Positions 36,735 through 46,506 of a stretch of DNA of 64,000 bases are shown piece by piece. The notes under the pieces are model-generated. The model searched no databases. It was not told the origin of the DNA and saw only the letters and a list, made by a program, of their open reading frames with translations. Each line of letters starts with the position of its first letter. Within the stretch, counting starts at the first letter, position 1. Origin of the DNA: Ensifer adhaerens (GTDB lineage: Bacteria > Pseudomonadota > Alphaproteobacteria > Rhizobiales > Rhizobiaceae). Position numbers and translations under genes: made by a program. The stretch lies in the NCBI RefSeq assembly GCF_028993555.1, contig NZ_CP118611.1:1358001-1422000 (forward strand), in the 5' to 3' direction.

Positions 36735-38519
36735 TCAGTCGAGCAGGGCCGTGATCGCGGTGGGCACATCTTCGCCGCGCAGCGCCAGTTCCTCGAACTC
36801 GACGACGGCATTGATGTCGGCACCCATGGAGATATTGGTGACGCGCTCGAGGATAAACTCGATGACGACGGGAACCTGGTGCTCGGCCATCAGGGCACGC
36901 GCCCGGTCGAAGGCTTCCTGGAACTCGTTCGGGCTGCGCACCCGTATCGCCTTGCAGCCGAGACCTTCGGCGACCGCGACGTGGTCGACGCCGTAGCCCT
37001 TTTCCGCATCGCCGGACGCATTGATGTTGTCGAAGGCGAGACTGACCTCGAAGTCCATGTTGAGGCCGCGCTGCGCCTGGCGGATGAGGCCGAGATAGGA
37101 ATTGTTCACGACCACATGCAGGTAAGGCAGCTTGTGCTGGGCGCCAACCGCCAGTTCCTCGATCAGGAACTGGAAGTCGTAGTCGCCCGAGAGTGCCACG
37201 ATCGTCCGGTCCGGATCGGCGGCGCGAACACCGAGAGCAGCAGGCAAGGTCCAGCCGAGCGGGCCGGCCTGGCCGCAGTTGATCCAGTTGCGCGGCTTGT
37301 AGACGTGCAGGAACTGAGCGCCGGCGATCTGGCTAAGCCCGATTGTCGAGACGTAGCAGGTGTCGCGGCCGAAGGCCTTGTTCATCTCTTCGTAGACGCG
37401 CTGGGGCTTGAGCGGCGTCTGGTCGAAGTGCGTCTTGCGCAACATGGTGCGCTTGCGCTCGCGGCACTCTTCGGCCCAGGCAGACCAGTCGCGCAGCTTG
37501 CCGGCCGTCTTCCACTCGGTCGCAACGTCGAGGAACAACTTCAGCGCGGCGCCGGCATCCGACACGATACCGAAGTCAGGCGCAAAGACGCGACCGATCT
37601 GGGTCGGCTCGATGTCGACGTGAACGAACTTGCGGCCTTCCGTATAGGTCGGGACGTTGCCGGTGTGGCGGTTGGCCCAGCGGTTGCCGACACCGAGAAC
37701 GAAATCGGAAGCGAGCATGTTGGCATTGCCGTAGCGGTGCGAGGTCTGCAGGCCACACATGCCGGCCATCAACGGATGATCGTCCGGGATCGTGCCCCAG
37801 CCCATCAGCGTCGGGATAACCGGGATGCCGGTAATCTCGGCAAATTCGGTCAGAAGATCCGACGCGTCGGCGTTGATGATGCCGCCGCCGGCGACGATCA
37901 GTGGACGCTCGGCTTCGTTCAGCATCGCGATCGCCTTTTCGGCCTGGGCGCGCGTCGCCTTCGGCTTGTAGGCTTCAAGCGGCTGGTAGGTGTCCGGATC
38001 GAACTCGATCTCTGCCAGCTGGACGTCGACCGGCAGGTCGATCAGCACCGGGCCGGGACGACCGGAGCGCATGATGTGGAACGCCTTCTGGAAGACGAAG
38101 GGGACCAGCGCCGGCTCCATGACGGTAACCGCCCACTTGGTGACCGGTGCAGCGATCTTGGCGATGTCGACCGCCTGGAAGTCTTCCTTGTCGAGCCGGG
38201 CGCGCGGCGCCTGGCCGGTGATGCAGAGAATCGGGATCGAGTCCGCCGAGGCCGAATAGAGGCCGGTGATCATGTCGGTGCCGGCCGGGCCGGACGTGCC
38301 GATGCAAACGCCGATATTGCCATGCTTGGCGCGGGTATAGCCTTCCGCCATGTGCGAGGCGCCCTCGACGTGACGGGCGAGAATGTGGCGGACGGAGCCG
38401 CGGGCCTTCAGCGCCGAATAGAACGGGTTGATGGCAGCACCCGGTACGCCGAAGGCGCAGTCGATGCCTTCCTTCTCCAGAACATAAACAGCCGCGTCAA
38501 CGGCACGCATCTTAGCCAT
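36735..38519 (-). CDS. gcl: Glyoxylate carboligase
   Basis: A 594-residue thiamine-diphosphate enzyme joining two glyoxylates into tartronate semialdehyde and CO2. The N-terminus [20 protein letters not shown] is family-typical. The TPP-binding segment is [21 protein letters not shown]. Glyoxylate carboligases have Val in place of the usual catalytic Glu; the segment [16 protein letters not shown] is present here. The ATG at 38519 is fixed by the family N-terminus. The gene heads the gcl-hyi-glxR operon, divergent from the IclR regulator. Confidence 0.95.
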   Translation of the reverse strand: MAKMRAVDAAVYVLEKEGIDCAFGVPGAAINPFYSALKARGSVRHILARHVEGASHMAEGYTRAKHGNIGVCIGTSGPAGTDMITGLYSASADSIPILCITGQAPRARLDKEDFQAVDIAKIAAPVTKWAVTVMEPALVPFVFQKAFHIMRSGRPGPVLIDLPVDVQLAEIEFDPDTYQPLEAYKPKATRAQAEKAIAMLNEAERPLIVAGGGIINADASDLLTEFAEITGIPVIPTLMGWGTIPDDHPLMAGMCGLQTSHRYGNANMLASDFVLGVGNRWANRHTGNVPTYTEGRKFVHVDIEPTQIGRVFAPDFGIVSDAGAALKLFLDVATEWKTAGKLRDWSAWAEECRERKRTMLRKTHFDQTPLKPQRVYEEMNKAFGRDTCYVSTIGLSQIAGAQFLHVYKPRNWINCGQAGPLGWTLPAALGVRAADPDRTIVALSGDYDFQFLIEELAVGAQHKLPYLHVVVNNSYLGLIRQAQRGLNMDFEVSLAFDNINASGDAEKGYGVDHVAVAEGLGCKAIRVRSPNEFQEAFDRARALMAEHQVPVVIEFILERVTNISMGADINAVVEFEELALRGEDVPTAITALLD

Positions 38520-38578
38520 GAGAACTCCTCCAATTTCCTGAAACCATAATCCATTGGCGTCGATACGCAACATCAAAA

Positions 38579-38593
38579 TGGAATTCATTTCCA
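38579..38593. promoter_or_regulatory. IclR-type operator between gcl and the regulator gene
   Basis: TGGAA-N5-TTCCA, a perfect interrupted palindrome within ATGGAATTCATTTCCAT, in the 171-base divergent control region. A further TGGAAAT half-site starts about five bases later. The form matches operators of IclR/AllR-type repressors, which bind TGGAA/TTCCA arms. Confidence 0.65.
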
Positions 38594-38690
38594 TGATGTG
38601 GAAATAAAGATCTTCAACAATTTGGAGAAAATCGCTGCGTGGCCTGATAGAGGATGATGGGCGAGAGGCGTGATTTGCAGCGAGGGTTCT

Positions 38691-39512
38691 ATGGACGGCA
38701 ACGGCAGGGGAAAACGTGGACGCAAGGCGGGCGAGAACGCCGCCCCTTCTTCCGTGCAGGTGCTTGATCGCAGCCTTGCCCTGCTGACGGTCGTTGCTGA
38801 GGGCGACGGTTCGACCTTGACCCAGCTCGCCGACGAAACAGGCATGGCGCCATCGACCGTACACCGGCTGCTGACGACGCTCGCCGGCCACGGCATGGTG
38901 ATGAACGATCCCGATACCGGCGCCTGGACGGTGGGCTTGAAGGCGTTCGAAATCGGCAACGCCTATCTGCGCTTCCGCAAGCTTGGAACGATCAGCCGCC
39001 CCTTCCTCAAGAGCCTGATGGAGGAAAGCGGCGAGACGGCGAACATCGGCATCGAGGAGGGTGGCGACGTCGTCTTCATCTCGCAGGTCGAAAGCCACGC
39101 GCCGATGCGCGCCTTCTTCCGCCCCGGCCGCCGCGGTCCGGTGCACGCCTCCGGCATCGGCAAGGCGATCCTGTCGACCTGGTCCGACAAGGAGATCGCC
39201 CAGCTTCTCGGCGGGCGCGAGCTTGCCCATTTCACCGACAAGACCCGCGACACGCTGCCTGCGCTTCTGAAGGACATCCAGGAAATCCGCCACCGCGGCT
39301 GGTCGGTCGACGACGAAGAACACACGCTCGGCATGCGCTGCGTCGCCGCTCCGATCTTCAATGAGTATGGCGAAACGATCGCCGGCATCTCGATCTCCGG
39401 TCCGTCGGTCCGCGTCAATGACGCGAAGCTGTCGACCTTCGGCCCGATCGTGCGCGAGCGTGCCGACGCGCTCACCAAGGCGATGGGTGGCAAGCGGCCG
39501 GAAGAACTCTAG
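38691..39512 (+). CDS. IclR-family regulator of glyoxylate metabolism
   Basis: A 273-residue IclR-family regulator. After a basic N-terminal tail, the winged helix (about 25-85) has [21 protein letters not shown]. The C-terminal effector domain (about 100-265) contains [22 protein letters not shown] and [12 protein letters not shown]. It is closest in style to AllR/GclR, which sense glyoxylate or allantoin. The ATG at 38691 is preferred over a GTG seven codons upstream. It is divergent from gcl and likely represses it. Confidence 0.92.
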   Translation: MDGNGRGKRGRKAGENAAPSSVQVLDRSLALLTVVAEGDGSTLTQLADETGMAPSTVHRLLTTLAGHGMVMNDPDTGAWTVGLKAFEIGNAYLRFRKLGTISRPFLKSLMEESGETANIGIEEGGDVVFISQVESHAPMRAFFRPGRRGPVHASGIGKAILSTWSDKEIAQLLGGRELAHFTDKTRDTLPALLKDIQEIRHRGWSVDDEEHTLGMRCVAAPIFNEYGETIAGISISGPSVRVNDAKLSTFGPIVRERADALTKAMGGKRPEEL

Positions 39513-39527
39513 CCCGACCGAAAGCAA

Positions 39528-39556
39528 ACGCCGCGCGTCGGAGGGACACGCGGCGT
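39528..39556. terminator. Hairpin between convergent regulator and guaD
   Basis: An 8-bp perfect stem ACGCCGCG/CGCGGCGT (39528-39535 with 39549-39556) in the 109-base gap between convergent genes, followed by TCTTG. A moderate terminator candidate. Confidence 0.5.
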
Positions 39557-39621
39557 CTTGAGATTTGGGCTCGCATCCCGTTTCCGTTCCTGCGAGCCTG
39601 GGTGAGCGGCCTTTCCGTCGG

Positions 39622-40974
39622 TCAGACCGTTTCGAGGCTTCGGGCCGCCGCGGTCGCTCCATCCTTCCGGCCATTCGCAGCGTGCTTCATCGGCTTGCCG
39701 GCGACGTAGGTTTCGGCGACCGACCGGTCGTCGCCCATCGTCTGCAGGATGAACAGCTCTTCCGCCAGGGAACCGGCGACCCGCATACGCAGTTCCATCG
39801 ACGGCTTGGCGCGGCTGTCAAGCACGACGATGTCGGCATCGGCACCCACATGCAGCGAGCCGATACGATCATCCAGATCAAGCGCCCGGGCATTGCCGAG
39901 CGTCATGCGGTAGAAGGAGTTGAACGGCGTCAGCCGCTGGCCTTGCAGGTGCAGCACCTTGTAGGCCTCGTCCATCGTCTCGAGCATCGAGAAGCTGGTT
40001 CCGGCGCCAACATCGGTCGCCACCGACCAGCGGGCGCCGAACTTGTCGAAACGGTCGCAATCGAAGAGACCGGAGCCGAGGAAGAGATTCGAAGTCGGGC
40101 AGAAGGTGCCGACGGCGCCCGTTTCGGCAAGAACCGAGATTTCACGGTCGCTCAGGTAAATGCAGTGCCCAAGCAGCGTCTTGCGCGTCAGCAGATCGTA
40201 GCGCGCGTAAATGTCGGTGTAATCCTTTGCCTCCGGATAGAGCGAGGTCGCAAAGGCGATCTCGTCCTTGTTTTCCGAGAGATGCGTCTGCACGTAGCAT
40301 TCCGGATGTTCAGCGACGAGCACGCGGCTCGCCTCCATCTGCTCCGGCGTCGAGGTGATGGCAAAGCGCGGGCTGATGGCATAGTGCGCCCGGCCGCGGC
40401 CGTGCCACTTTGATATCAGCGCTTTCGTCTCGTCATAACCCAGCTGCGGCGTGTCGCGCAGTGCGTCGGGCGCGTTGCGGTCCATCATCACCTTGCCGCC
40501 GATCATCAGCATGCCGCGCGCTTCCGCCGCGCCGAAATAGGCATCGACGCTTTCGGGATGCACCGAGCAATAGGCGACGGCCGTCGTCGTGCCGTTGGAC
40601 AGCAGTTCGTCCATGAAGCGGCCGGCAATGTAGTCGGCATGCTCGGGCTTCCGGAACTTCTGCTCCTCGACGAAGATGTAGGTGTTCAGCCATTCGAGCA
40701 GCTGTGCGCCATAGGAGGCGATCGCCTGCGTCTGGGGGAAATGCAGATGCGTATCGATCAGGCCCGGTAGCACCAGGTTGGGGCGATGGTCGGCAACCTT
40801 CACGCCCGGTCCGGCGCGGCGGGCGACATCGGCATGCTCGCCGATATCGGCGACCTTACCGTTCCGCACCAGAACGGCGCCATCCTCGAAGTAGCGATAG
40901 GATGCAGTGTCGTCGATGCCCTTGGGTTCCTCGACGAAGGTCAGCACACGGCCGCGGATCAGCAGATCGGTCAT
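39622..40974 (-). CDS. guaD: Guanine deaminase
   Basis: A 450-residue amidohydrolase converting guanine to xanthine. The metal site starts with [13 protein letters not shown] (His76, His78); the guanine deaminase segment [14 protein letters not shown] follows. Further ligands lie in [22 protein letters not shown] and [10 protein letters not shown]. Its start overlaps the puuD stop by 4 bases, so purine deamination and urate oxidation are co-expressed. Confidence 0.94.
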   Translation of the reverse strand: MTDLLIRGRVLTFVEEPKGIDDTASYRYFEDGAVLVRNGKVADIGEHADVARRAGPGVKVADHRPNLVLPGLIDTHLHFPQTQAIASYGAQLLEWLNTYIFVEEQKFRKPEHADYIAGRFMDELLSNGTTTAVAYCSVHPESVDAYFGAAEARGMLMIGGKVMMDRNAPDALRDTPQLGYDETKALISKWHGRGRAHYAISPRFAITSTPEQMEASRVLVAEHPECYVQTHLSENKDEIAFATSLYPEAKDYTDIYARYDLLTRKTLLGHCIYLSDREISVLAETGAVGTFCPTSNLFLGSGLFDCDRFDKFGARWSVATDVGAGTSFSMLETMDEAYKVLHLQGQRLTPFNSFYRMTLGNARALDLDDRIGSLHVGADADIVVLDSRAKPSMELRMRVAGSLAEELFILQTMGDDRSVAETYVAGKPMKHAANGRKDGATAAARSLETV

Positions 40975-42212
40975 TGGGTCTTTCCTCCATTGACGACGGA
41001 TTCGTACCAGGCGACGAGCAACTGCCGCTCTTCATCCGACACAGCGGTCACGTTTGCCGGCGGCATCGCATGGGTGCGGCCGGCCTGCAGGTAGATTTCA
41101 CGCGCGTGGTTGGCGATCTCGGCATCGGTCTCGAGCGTCACGCCCTTCGGCGGAACGATCATGCCCTCCCAGCCCGGCTCCTTGGCATGGCACATGGAAC
41201 AGCGGCCGAGCACCGTGTCGCGTACCTTCGGAAAGGCTTCAGCTGACACGAAAGGCTGCTGCGCTGCGGAGATCTTTTCTTCAGCGTTACCGCCGGCCAA
41301 AATTTTCGGCACTGTGGAGAGCCACATGATCGCAACGAAAAGCAGCGCGGTGACGAGCCAGGTCCAGGTAGGATTGCCCTTGTTGGCGTGGCGGGTGTTG
41401 AAATAGTGGCGGATGGTGACGCCCATCAGGAAAACCAGTGAGGCGATGATCCAGTTGTACTGGGTGCCGAAGGCCAGCGGATAGTGGTTCGACAGCATCA
41501 GGAACAGAACCGGCAGCGTCAGATAGTTGTTGTGGGTCGAGCGCTGCTTGGCGATCACGCCATACTTGGCGTCCGGTGTGCGGCCGGCGATCAGGTCGCC
41601 GACAACCACCTTCTGGTTCGGAATGATGATGAAGAACACGTTGGCCGACATGATCGTCGCGGTGAAGGCGCCGAGATGCAGAAAGGCGGCGCGGCCGGTG
41701 AAGAGCTGCGTGTAGCCCCAGGCCATGCCGACCAGGATGAAGTACAGAAGCACCATCAGCCGGGTGTTGTCGCGGCCGAACGGCGACTTGCAGATCGTGT
41801 CATAGGCGAGCCAGCCGAAGGCAATCGAGCCGAGCGAGATGGCGATCGCCACCGGCTTGGAGACGTCGAGCACGTTCGGATCGATCAGATAGAGGTCGGC
41901 ACCGGCATAGTAGACCAGGCAGAGCATGCCGAAGCCGGAGAGCCAGGTGACGTAGGACTCCCATTTGAACCAGACCAGGTGTTCCGGCATGTTGGCTGGC
42001 GCAACCAGGTACTTCTGGATGTGGTAGAAGCCACCACCATGCACCTGCCATTCCTCGCCATAGGCGCCGACGGGCAGGCCGGGATGTTTCTTCAGACCGA
42101 GGTCAAGGGCGACGAAGTAAAAGGACGAACCGATCCATGCAATGGCGGTGATGACGTGCAGCCATCTCACGGCAAAGGTCAGCCAATCCCAGGCGATGGC
42201 ATAGTCGTACAT
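40971..42212 (-). CDS. puuD: Membrane urate oxidase with cytochrome c domain
   Basis: A 413-residue inner-membrane protein: a multi-helix N-terminal part (about residues 1-310, starting DYAIAWDWLTFAVRWLHVITAIAWIG) followed by a C-terminal cytochrome c domain with Cys338-x-x-Cys341-His342 and probable axial Met383 (THAMPP). This is the PuuD architecture, which oxidises urate to 5-hydroxyisourate and passes electrons to the respiratory chain. It leads the puuD-guaD operon; xanthine dehydrogenase is not in the window. Confidence 0.94.
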   Translation of the reverse strand: MYDYAIAWDWLTFAVRWLHVITAIAWIGSSFYFVALDLGLKKHPGLPVGAYGEEWQVHGGGFYHIQKYLVAPANMPEHLVWFKWESYVTWLSGFGMLCLVYYAGADLYLIDPNVLDVSKPVAIAISLGSIAFGWLAYDTICKSPFGRDNTRLMVLLYFILVGMAWGYTQLFTGRAAFLHLGAFTATIMSANVFFIIIPNQKVVVGDLIAGRTPDAKYGVIAKQRSTHNNYLTLPVLFLMLSNHYPLAFGTQYNWIIASLVFLMGVTIRHYFNTRHANKGNPTWTWLVTALLFVAIMWLSTVPKILAGGNAEEKISAAQQPFVSAEAFPKVRDTVLGRCSMCHAKEPGWEGMIVPPKGVTLETDAEIANHAREIYLQAGRTHAMPPANVTAVSDEERQLLVAWYESVVNGGKTQ

Positions 42213-42359
42213 GAAATTCTCCCGTTTCTCCTCTGGCCATTATGTGTCATTGCTGGAGGTCGCGGGAACGTCGCTGCTTCACCAACACTTTCAAAAAAAT
42301 CTATAAAATAGCGACGCAATGGATAGGCTAGAGAGAGCCTGAAGGAGTGGGACGGAGGC

Positions 42360-43274
42360 ATGTCATATCTGGACAATGTGCGCGTCTTCGTACGCGTCGT
42401 AGAGCTTGGAACCCTGTCGGCAGCGGGTCGCGACCAGCGCGTGACGCCGGCGGTTGCAAGCAATAGAATCAAAGAGTTGGAACGCCATATGGGCGTTCGC
42501 CTGTTCAATCGGACGACGCGAAAGCTGACCCCGACGGAGCACGGTCGCGTCTTTTACGATGGCGCCGTGAAGATCCTCGAAGCGGTCAACGAAGCCGAAA
42601 ATGCGATCGCCGATCTCTCGCGAAATCCCAAGGGTGCACTGAAGATTACCGCTCCATTGGGGATAGGTCGACGGCTGATCGCGTCGGGCATTCCGGAGTT
42701 TCACGACAAGTATCCCGACATCGAAGTGCGCCTTCGCCTGTCGGACCATAATGTCGACATTCTCTCGGAAGGCGTCGACGTCGCCTTCAAGCTCGGCATC
42801 CTCGAAGATTCGAACCTGCGCATGCGTGGCATCATGAATTGCGAGCGCGTGATCTGCGGGGCACCCGTCTATTTCGAGAAGCGGGGCATCCCCCAAACGC
42901 CCGATGCGCTGATCGCCGACAAGCACGACTGTCTGCTGCTGCGCTATCCGGGATCGAAGGAATATTTCTGGACGCTCCAGACCATGGAGGGCGTGCGCAA
43001 GCTGGAGGTGACCGGCCCCTATGATTCCGACGATGGAGACGTGCTCACCCAATGGGCGCTCGACGGCCGCGGCATCATCAACAAGCCTCTGTTCGAGGTG
43101 AAAAGCCATATCAATTCCGGCGCGCTGGTGCCGATTCTGGTCGATACGCCTCCGCTCAGCGTGCAACTGGCAGCGATCTACCCGCACAAGCGGTTTCAGG
43201 ACCCGAAGGTCCGCCTGATGATCGACTACATGGCCGAGCGCTGTCAGCGCTTGATCGGCAAGGCGCTGGAGTAA
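42360..43274 (+). CDS. LysR-family regulator
   Basis: A 304-residue LysR regulator. The winged helix is MSYLDNVRVFVRVVELGTLS to RTTRKLTPTEHG (residues 1-60), followed by a periplasmic-binding-protein-like effector domain (about 88-300). It diverges from puuD, with 147 bases between, so control of purine catabolism is possible. The effector is unknown. Confidence 0.9.
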   Translation: MSYLDNVRVFVRVVELGTLSAAGRDQRVTPAVASNRIKELERHMGVRLFNRTTRKLTPTEHGRVFYDGAVKILEAVNEAENAIADLSRNPKGALKITAPLGIGRRLIASGIPEFHDKYPDIEVRLRLSDHNVDILSEGVDVAFKLGILEDSNLRMRGIMNCERVICGAPVYFEKRGIPQTPDALIADKHDCLLLRYPGSKEYFWTLQTMEGVRKLEVTGPYDSDDGDVLTQWALDGRGIINKPLFEVKSHINSGALVPILVDTPPLSVQLAAIYPHKRFQDPKVRLMIDYMAERCQRLIGKALE

Positions 43275-43277
43275 TCT

Positions 43278-44204
43278 CTAGCTCCTTGCCCGCTCGATGC
43301 CAGGAATCCCGCCAACCTGCTCGGCGAGAAAATCAACCAGCAACCGCACGCGGGCGATGCCCGCGCGCTCCGGCACGATCAACAGGCTGAGCGGCACTGA
43401 CGGCAATCTGTAATCCGGCAGCAACTGCACGAGCTGGCCGTTCGCCAACAGATCGTCCACAAGCCAACGATGTGCGGGCGCGATGCCACGGCCAGCGGCG
43501 AGCGCCTCGCGCGCACCAAGTCCGTGATCGATACGAAAGCTCCCGGAAAAGGGCACCGAATGGCTGCGGCCGTCCGGCCCCTCGAAGGTGAGCGTATCGC
43601 TGCCGGCGACATTCGACATGCGGATCCCCTCATGAGAGGAAAGGTCTCGCACCAAAGCGGGGATACCACGTGCTGCCAGATAGGCGGGCGCAGCAACGAG
43701 CAGGCGTCGGCTTTCGCCAAGGGGGCGCAGCTTCATCGAGCTGTCGCTGAGCGGCCCGAGGCGCAGAGCAATATCGACGCCTTCCCGTACCAGATCGATG
43801 CGCTCGTCGGTCAGGCTGAGATCGACACCGATCTCCGGATATTTGTCCTGGAAGGCGAAGATCAGCCGGCTCATGTGCAAGACCCCAAAGGCCGCGGTAC
43901 AGGACACGCGGATCGTGCCAGCCGCCGCATTTCGTGTGCCGCGGGCCTCGTCGCCGGCCTGCTCCACCAAACGCAGAATCTGGATGCTATCGGCATAATA
44001 CCGGCTGCCTTCGTCGGTCAGTGTGACGCGTCGGGTGGTGCGGCTCAGCAGCGGCACGCCGACCGCGTCCTCAAGCTCCCGCAACTGACGCGTAACAGTT
44101 GATTGACCGATGCCGAGTTCGCGAGCGACGGCCGAAAGACTGCCGCGCTCGGCGACGCGCACGAAAGTACGCATGCGTTCCAACGTGACATCCAATTTAT
44201 CCAT
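43278..44204 (-). CDS. LysR-family regulator
   Basis: A 308-residue LysR regulator. DNA-binding N-terminus MDKLDVTLERMRTFVRVAERGSLSAVARELGIGQS; effector domain from about residue 95. The ATG at 44204 is favoured over an in-frame TTG 12 bases upstream. Its divergent target gene seems to be gone: 96 bases upstream an ATG opens a short frame that soon enters unrelated DNA. A long perfect inverted repeat (44214-44251) sits where LysR proteins bind. Confidence 0.9.
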   Translation of the reverse strand: MDKLDVTLERMRTFVRVAERGSLSAVARELGIGQSTVTRQLRELEDAVGVPLLSRTTRRVTLTDEGSRYYADSIQILRLVEQAGDEARGTRNAAAGTIRVSCTAAFGVLHMSRLIFAFQDKYPEIGVDLSLTDERIDLVREGVDIALRLGPLSDSSMKLRPLGESRRLLVAAPAYLAARGIPALVRDLSSHEGIRMSNVAGSDTLTFEGPDGRSHSVPFSGSFRIDHGLGAREALAAGRGIAPAHRWLVDDLLANGQLVQLLPDYRLPSVPLSLLIVPERAGIARVRLLVDFLAEQVGGIPGIERARS

Positions 44205-44213
44205 TTTTCGGCA

Positions 44214-44251
44214 CAATCCTATTCATTCAGGATAACTACCGCATAGGATTG
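44214..44251. promoter_or_regulatory. Inverted repeat upstream of the LysR gene
   Basis: CAATCCTAT (44214-44222) and ATAGGATTG (44243-44251) are perfect 9-bp arms separated by 20 bases. They begin 10 bases from the LysR start and lie in its divergent promoter region. Likely an operator for LysR and a lost target gene. Confidence 0.5.
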
Positions 44252-44299
44252 CGGCCGTCTACCTAGAGTCTCAGTTGATGACACCAGGGAACACCGATC

Positions 44300-44401
44300 A
44301 TGAAAGTTCTGTTCGAAGCAACGATGTTTGGCCAACGGCAGCGAAATTGGCCGTTGAATGAAGTCAAAAATGGCCCAGATCTGAATTCAACAGGAGTCTA
44401 A
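44300..44401 (+). pseudogene. Possible 5' remnant of the LysR target gene
   Basis: A 33-codon frame beginning MKVLFEATMFG, placed exactly where the divergent target of the adjacent LysR regulator should start. The first 11 residues vaguely resemble the start of old yellow enzyme family reductases (LFEPTTxG). The rest resembles nothing I know, and it ends at a TAA. I read it as the first codons of a target gene joined to island DNA. It could also be a chance frame. Confidence 0.3.
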
Positions 44402-44854
44402 GGCTTTACGGCCGTGCAGAAGAAGAAACCATCGTTTTTGCTTTCCTGCCCGGCTAGTTGCAGTCGCGAGGCGCGTGCAAAAGTCAAAGCCGCATTACCT
44501 AGTCACTCCGAGGGTATTCTTAGTTAGAGACGCTAAGCTCGCTTAGGTAGACCTTCTCCCATTACCTCAGCCAAGGTTGGCGGCGGACCAGACATTATTT
44601 CGACCAAACGTAAAGCGGGATAACGCAAGCGGTACGATGGTCGTCGGGCGAGATCAGGACAGGGCTGCCGGCCACCGCAGTCAACGTCAAGGCCCGAAAT
44701 GGTCGGCAGCCCGGAGTTACCCTAGATATAAGACGCGTACCAACTCCTCAGAGCGTCGTCCTAAAGTGGCCACCCTGGGCTAAAGACGGAATGGTCCGTC
44801 TCGCTTCGGCTGGCAACTTTGCTAGAGTCATTCATCCGACGCGGGGAGAGATTC
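44402..44854. other. Gene-poor stretch at the left edge of the island
   Basis: No convincing gene. Frames here are short, with poor codon bias and no ribosome sites. A sequence around 44370-44400 resembles IS termini in general style but is not paired with a second copy. No tRNA cloverleaf was seen. Confidence 0.5.
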
Positions 44855-45277
44855 GTGGGCAAACTACCAACTGACGCGACCCTTCAATACATCGTCAACA
44901 ACGGCCTCCTTTATAAACCGTTCGACTGGATATCGGCGGTCGGCAAAAATCTTCGGAACCTGCCAAAGGACCGTGGACCATATTGCCTTCGTATCGGGGT
45001 ATCCGGAACTGGCCATTCGCCGAACTATCGAATCGAGCCCCTGAGCGAGCCCGAGAGAACGCCAGAGGACGACAACGCTACCCTCTTGCATATCCCAGAT
45101 ACTGCGCATTGGGCGTACCTCGCTGCACGTAATACCGCGTACAACGGACGCAGCCACGAAATACTGGTGAGCGGTCTGGTCCCCGAAAACTGGAGTACGA
45201 AAACCAGCACGGAAAAGGAGATCAATGACCTCCTTCTCCAGTGCTGGAGAACCCCCCGAGCAAAACCCCGACGCTAA
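44855..45277 (+). CDS. Hypothetical protein
   Basis: A 140-residue protein of unknown function. I place the start at GTG 44855 (VGKLPTDATLQYIVNNGLLY) because GGGGAGAG lies five bases upstream; an upstream TTG in frame has no such site. The composition is balanced and soluble, with no signal peptide or membrane helix. Motif-like stretches are YKPFDWISAVGKNLRNL and TAHWAYLAARNTAYNGRSHEILV. No family was recognised. An overlapping minus-strand frame is less protein-like. Confidence 0.5.
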   Translation: MGKLPTDATLQYIVNNGLLYKPFDWISAVGKNLRNLPKDRGPYCLRIGVSGTGHSPNYRIEPLSEPERTPEDDNATLLHIPDTAHWAYLAARNTAYNGRSHEILVSGLVPENWSTKTSTEKEINDLLLQCWRTPRAKPRR

Positions 45278-45738
45278 CAATAAGATGTCACACCGTCCTC
45301 GTGCGGCGGCTCTTTTCATCATCGAATTCCTCGATCCGGGGACACGGAATGGAGTAGCCGTGCCCGTCGGAGACCCCGACCTGAAGACCATCGGTAGAGC
45401 TGCATCCCACCCCTTACGCGGGTCGAGGTCTTCTTTCGTGACGCGATGCGTACCCGGCCCCGAAGTCTAGCCTGGTGAATCCTACAATCGCGGCTTTCGA
45501 CGCAGCGCTTTACACTTGTTGTATGTGGCCAAGGGAATGACGCGAGGCGACGAGCACCTCATCATTTGTGCTGCGCGCACACCTTCAGAACCCGAGACTT
45601 AAAGAGCTGACGACCCTGACGAAAACTGTGTCCTGACATTACCCGAACCGCTGATTCAGCACTTCTCGGAGTAGACACCGGGCTCCGCTAGCATCAACGT
45701 CCACCATCGATCGTGACTCAACCTCCGAGGAGACCATC
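45278..45738. other. Gap without a supported gene
   Basis: No credible coding sequence. One 81-codon frame (45225-45470) starts inside the preceding gene and is rich in Pro, Ser and Arg, so it is not called. The last 20 bases hold the ribosome site of the XRE gene. Confidence 0.5.
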
Positions 45739-46134
45739 ATGCCCAATCCTAAGTCCCCGAACGAAATCGACGTAACAGTCGGCCGCAATGTCAGACGCAT
45801 TAGAAATATGATCGGTATATCTCAAGAGGCGCTAGCCGCTAAACTTGGGCTGACGTTCCAGCAGGTTCAGAAGTATGAGAAGGGCACCAACCGAATCTCG
45901 GCTAGCAAGTTAGTTGCCATGTCCCAGGCGCTCGACTGCAGTATCGCTCAGCTCTTCGCCGACGTTGAGGCGAGTACTAACACCGTACCCGTTCCGAACT
46001 TCAGCGTCGCCGCTCTAAAGTTGGCCGGCGAGTTCGACAAGATCGCGTCTGATGTTCAACGCACTGCCGTCGCAAAGCTGATTCAGTCGTTGGCACATCA
46101 CGACACAACGCGCCCGGCACTCGCTGAGGAATGA
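45739..46134 (+). CDS. XRE-family regulator
   Basis: A 131-residue helix-turn-helix protein. The domain (about residues 12-66) reads GRNVRRIRNMIGISQEALAAKLGLTFQQVQKYEKG and is typical of rhizobial plasmid and phage XRE regulators. The C-terminal half is helical, perhaps for dimerisation. A GAGGAG ribosome site lies 7 bases before the ATG. It has no adjacent target and may control the toxin pair or other island genes. Confidence 0.88.
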   Translation: MPNPKSPNEIDVTVGRNVRRIRNMIGISQEALAAKLGLTFQQVQKYEKGTNRISASKLVAMSQALDCSIAQLFADVEASTNTVPVPNFSVAALKLAGEFDKIASDVQRTAVAKLIQSLAHHDTTRPALAEE

Positions 46135-46506
46135 CAGCGTCTTCGTTATCGACGAAGCGCACTGCGACAATAATATGGGCGTCTATCTGAAATGGGGGAC
46201 CGCAATTGAAAATTCGCGACCAGATCGATCGACACCGAGTTGCGTTTCGCAATGAAGGACCGGTTGCGGTTCCTCGACACTTCTCGCAAGTTGGGCGCTA
46301 CAGTAGCCTGGAGAGAGTTCAGGCCCCAGTCAGGGTCCTCGGGCTGAGGCGCTCATCAGCAACTAACGCCGGGGCCTAGCTTGCGTCGCGCTCCATCTAA
46401 TTGACGCTATGTGAGGACGGTCGACGCTAAGAACGGACACCGTGTGTCCTCGCTGCCGAGCGACGATAGGATGTCTAGAATCGGCCGTTTCTCATGCGGC
46501 GCGCCT
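46135..46506. other. Gap without a supported gene
   Basis: About 370 bases between the XRE gene and the 3' end of the PIN gene. No ribosome site with a followable frame was seen. A plus-strand frame from 46411 runs antisense through the PIN gene and is rejected. Confidence 0.5.

Noticed and set aside
36627..38549. Plus-strand 640-codon frame opposite gcl
   Set aside because: Shadow of glyoxylate carboligase, which has a family N-terminus, TPP motif and operon context.
44205..44854. tRNA or attachment site at the island edge
   Set aside because: Looked for a cloverleaf, CCA end and direct repeat with the right edge; none seen.
44864..45391. 175-codon minus-strand frame overlapping the 140-residue unknown gene
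   Set aside because: Plus-strand reading has a ribosome site and more natural composition; both cannot be ruled out fully, but the plus frame is better.
45225..45470. 81-codon plus-strand frame
   Set aside because: Starts inside the previous gene, has no ribosome site and is rich in Pro/Ser/Arg.
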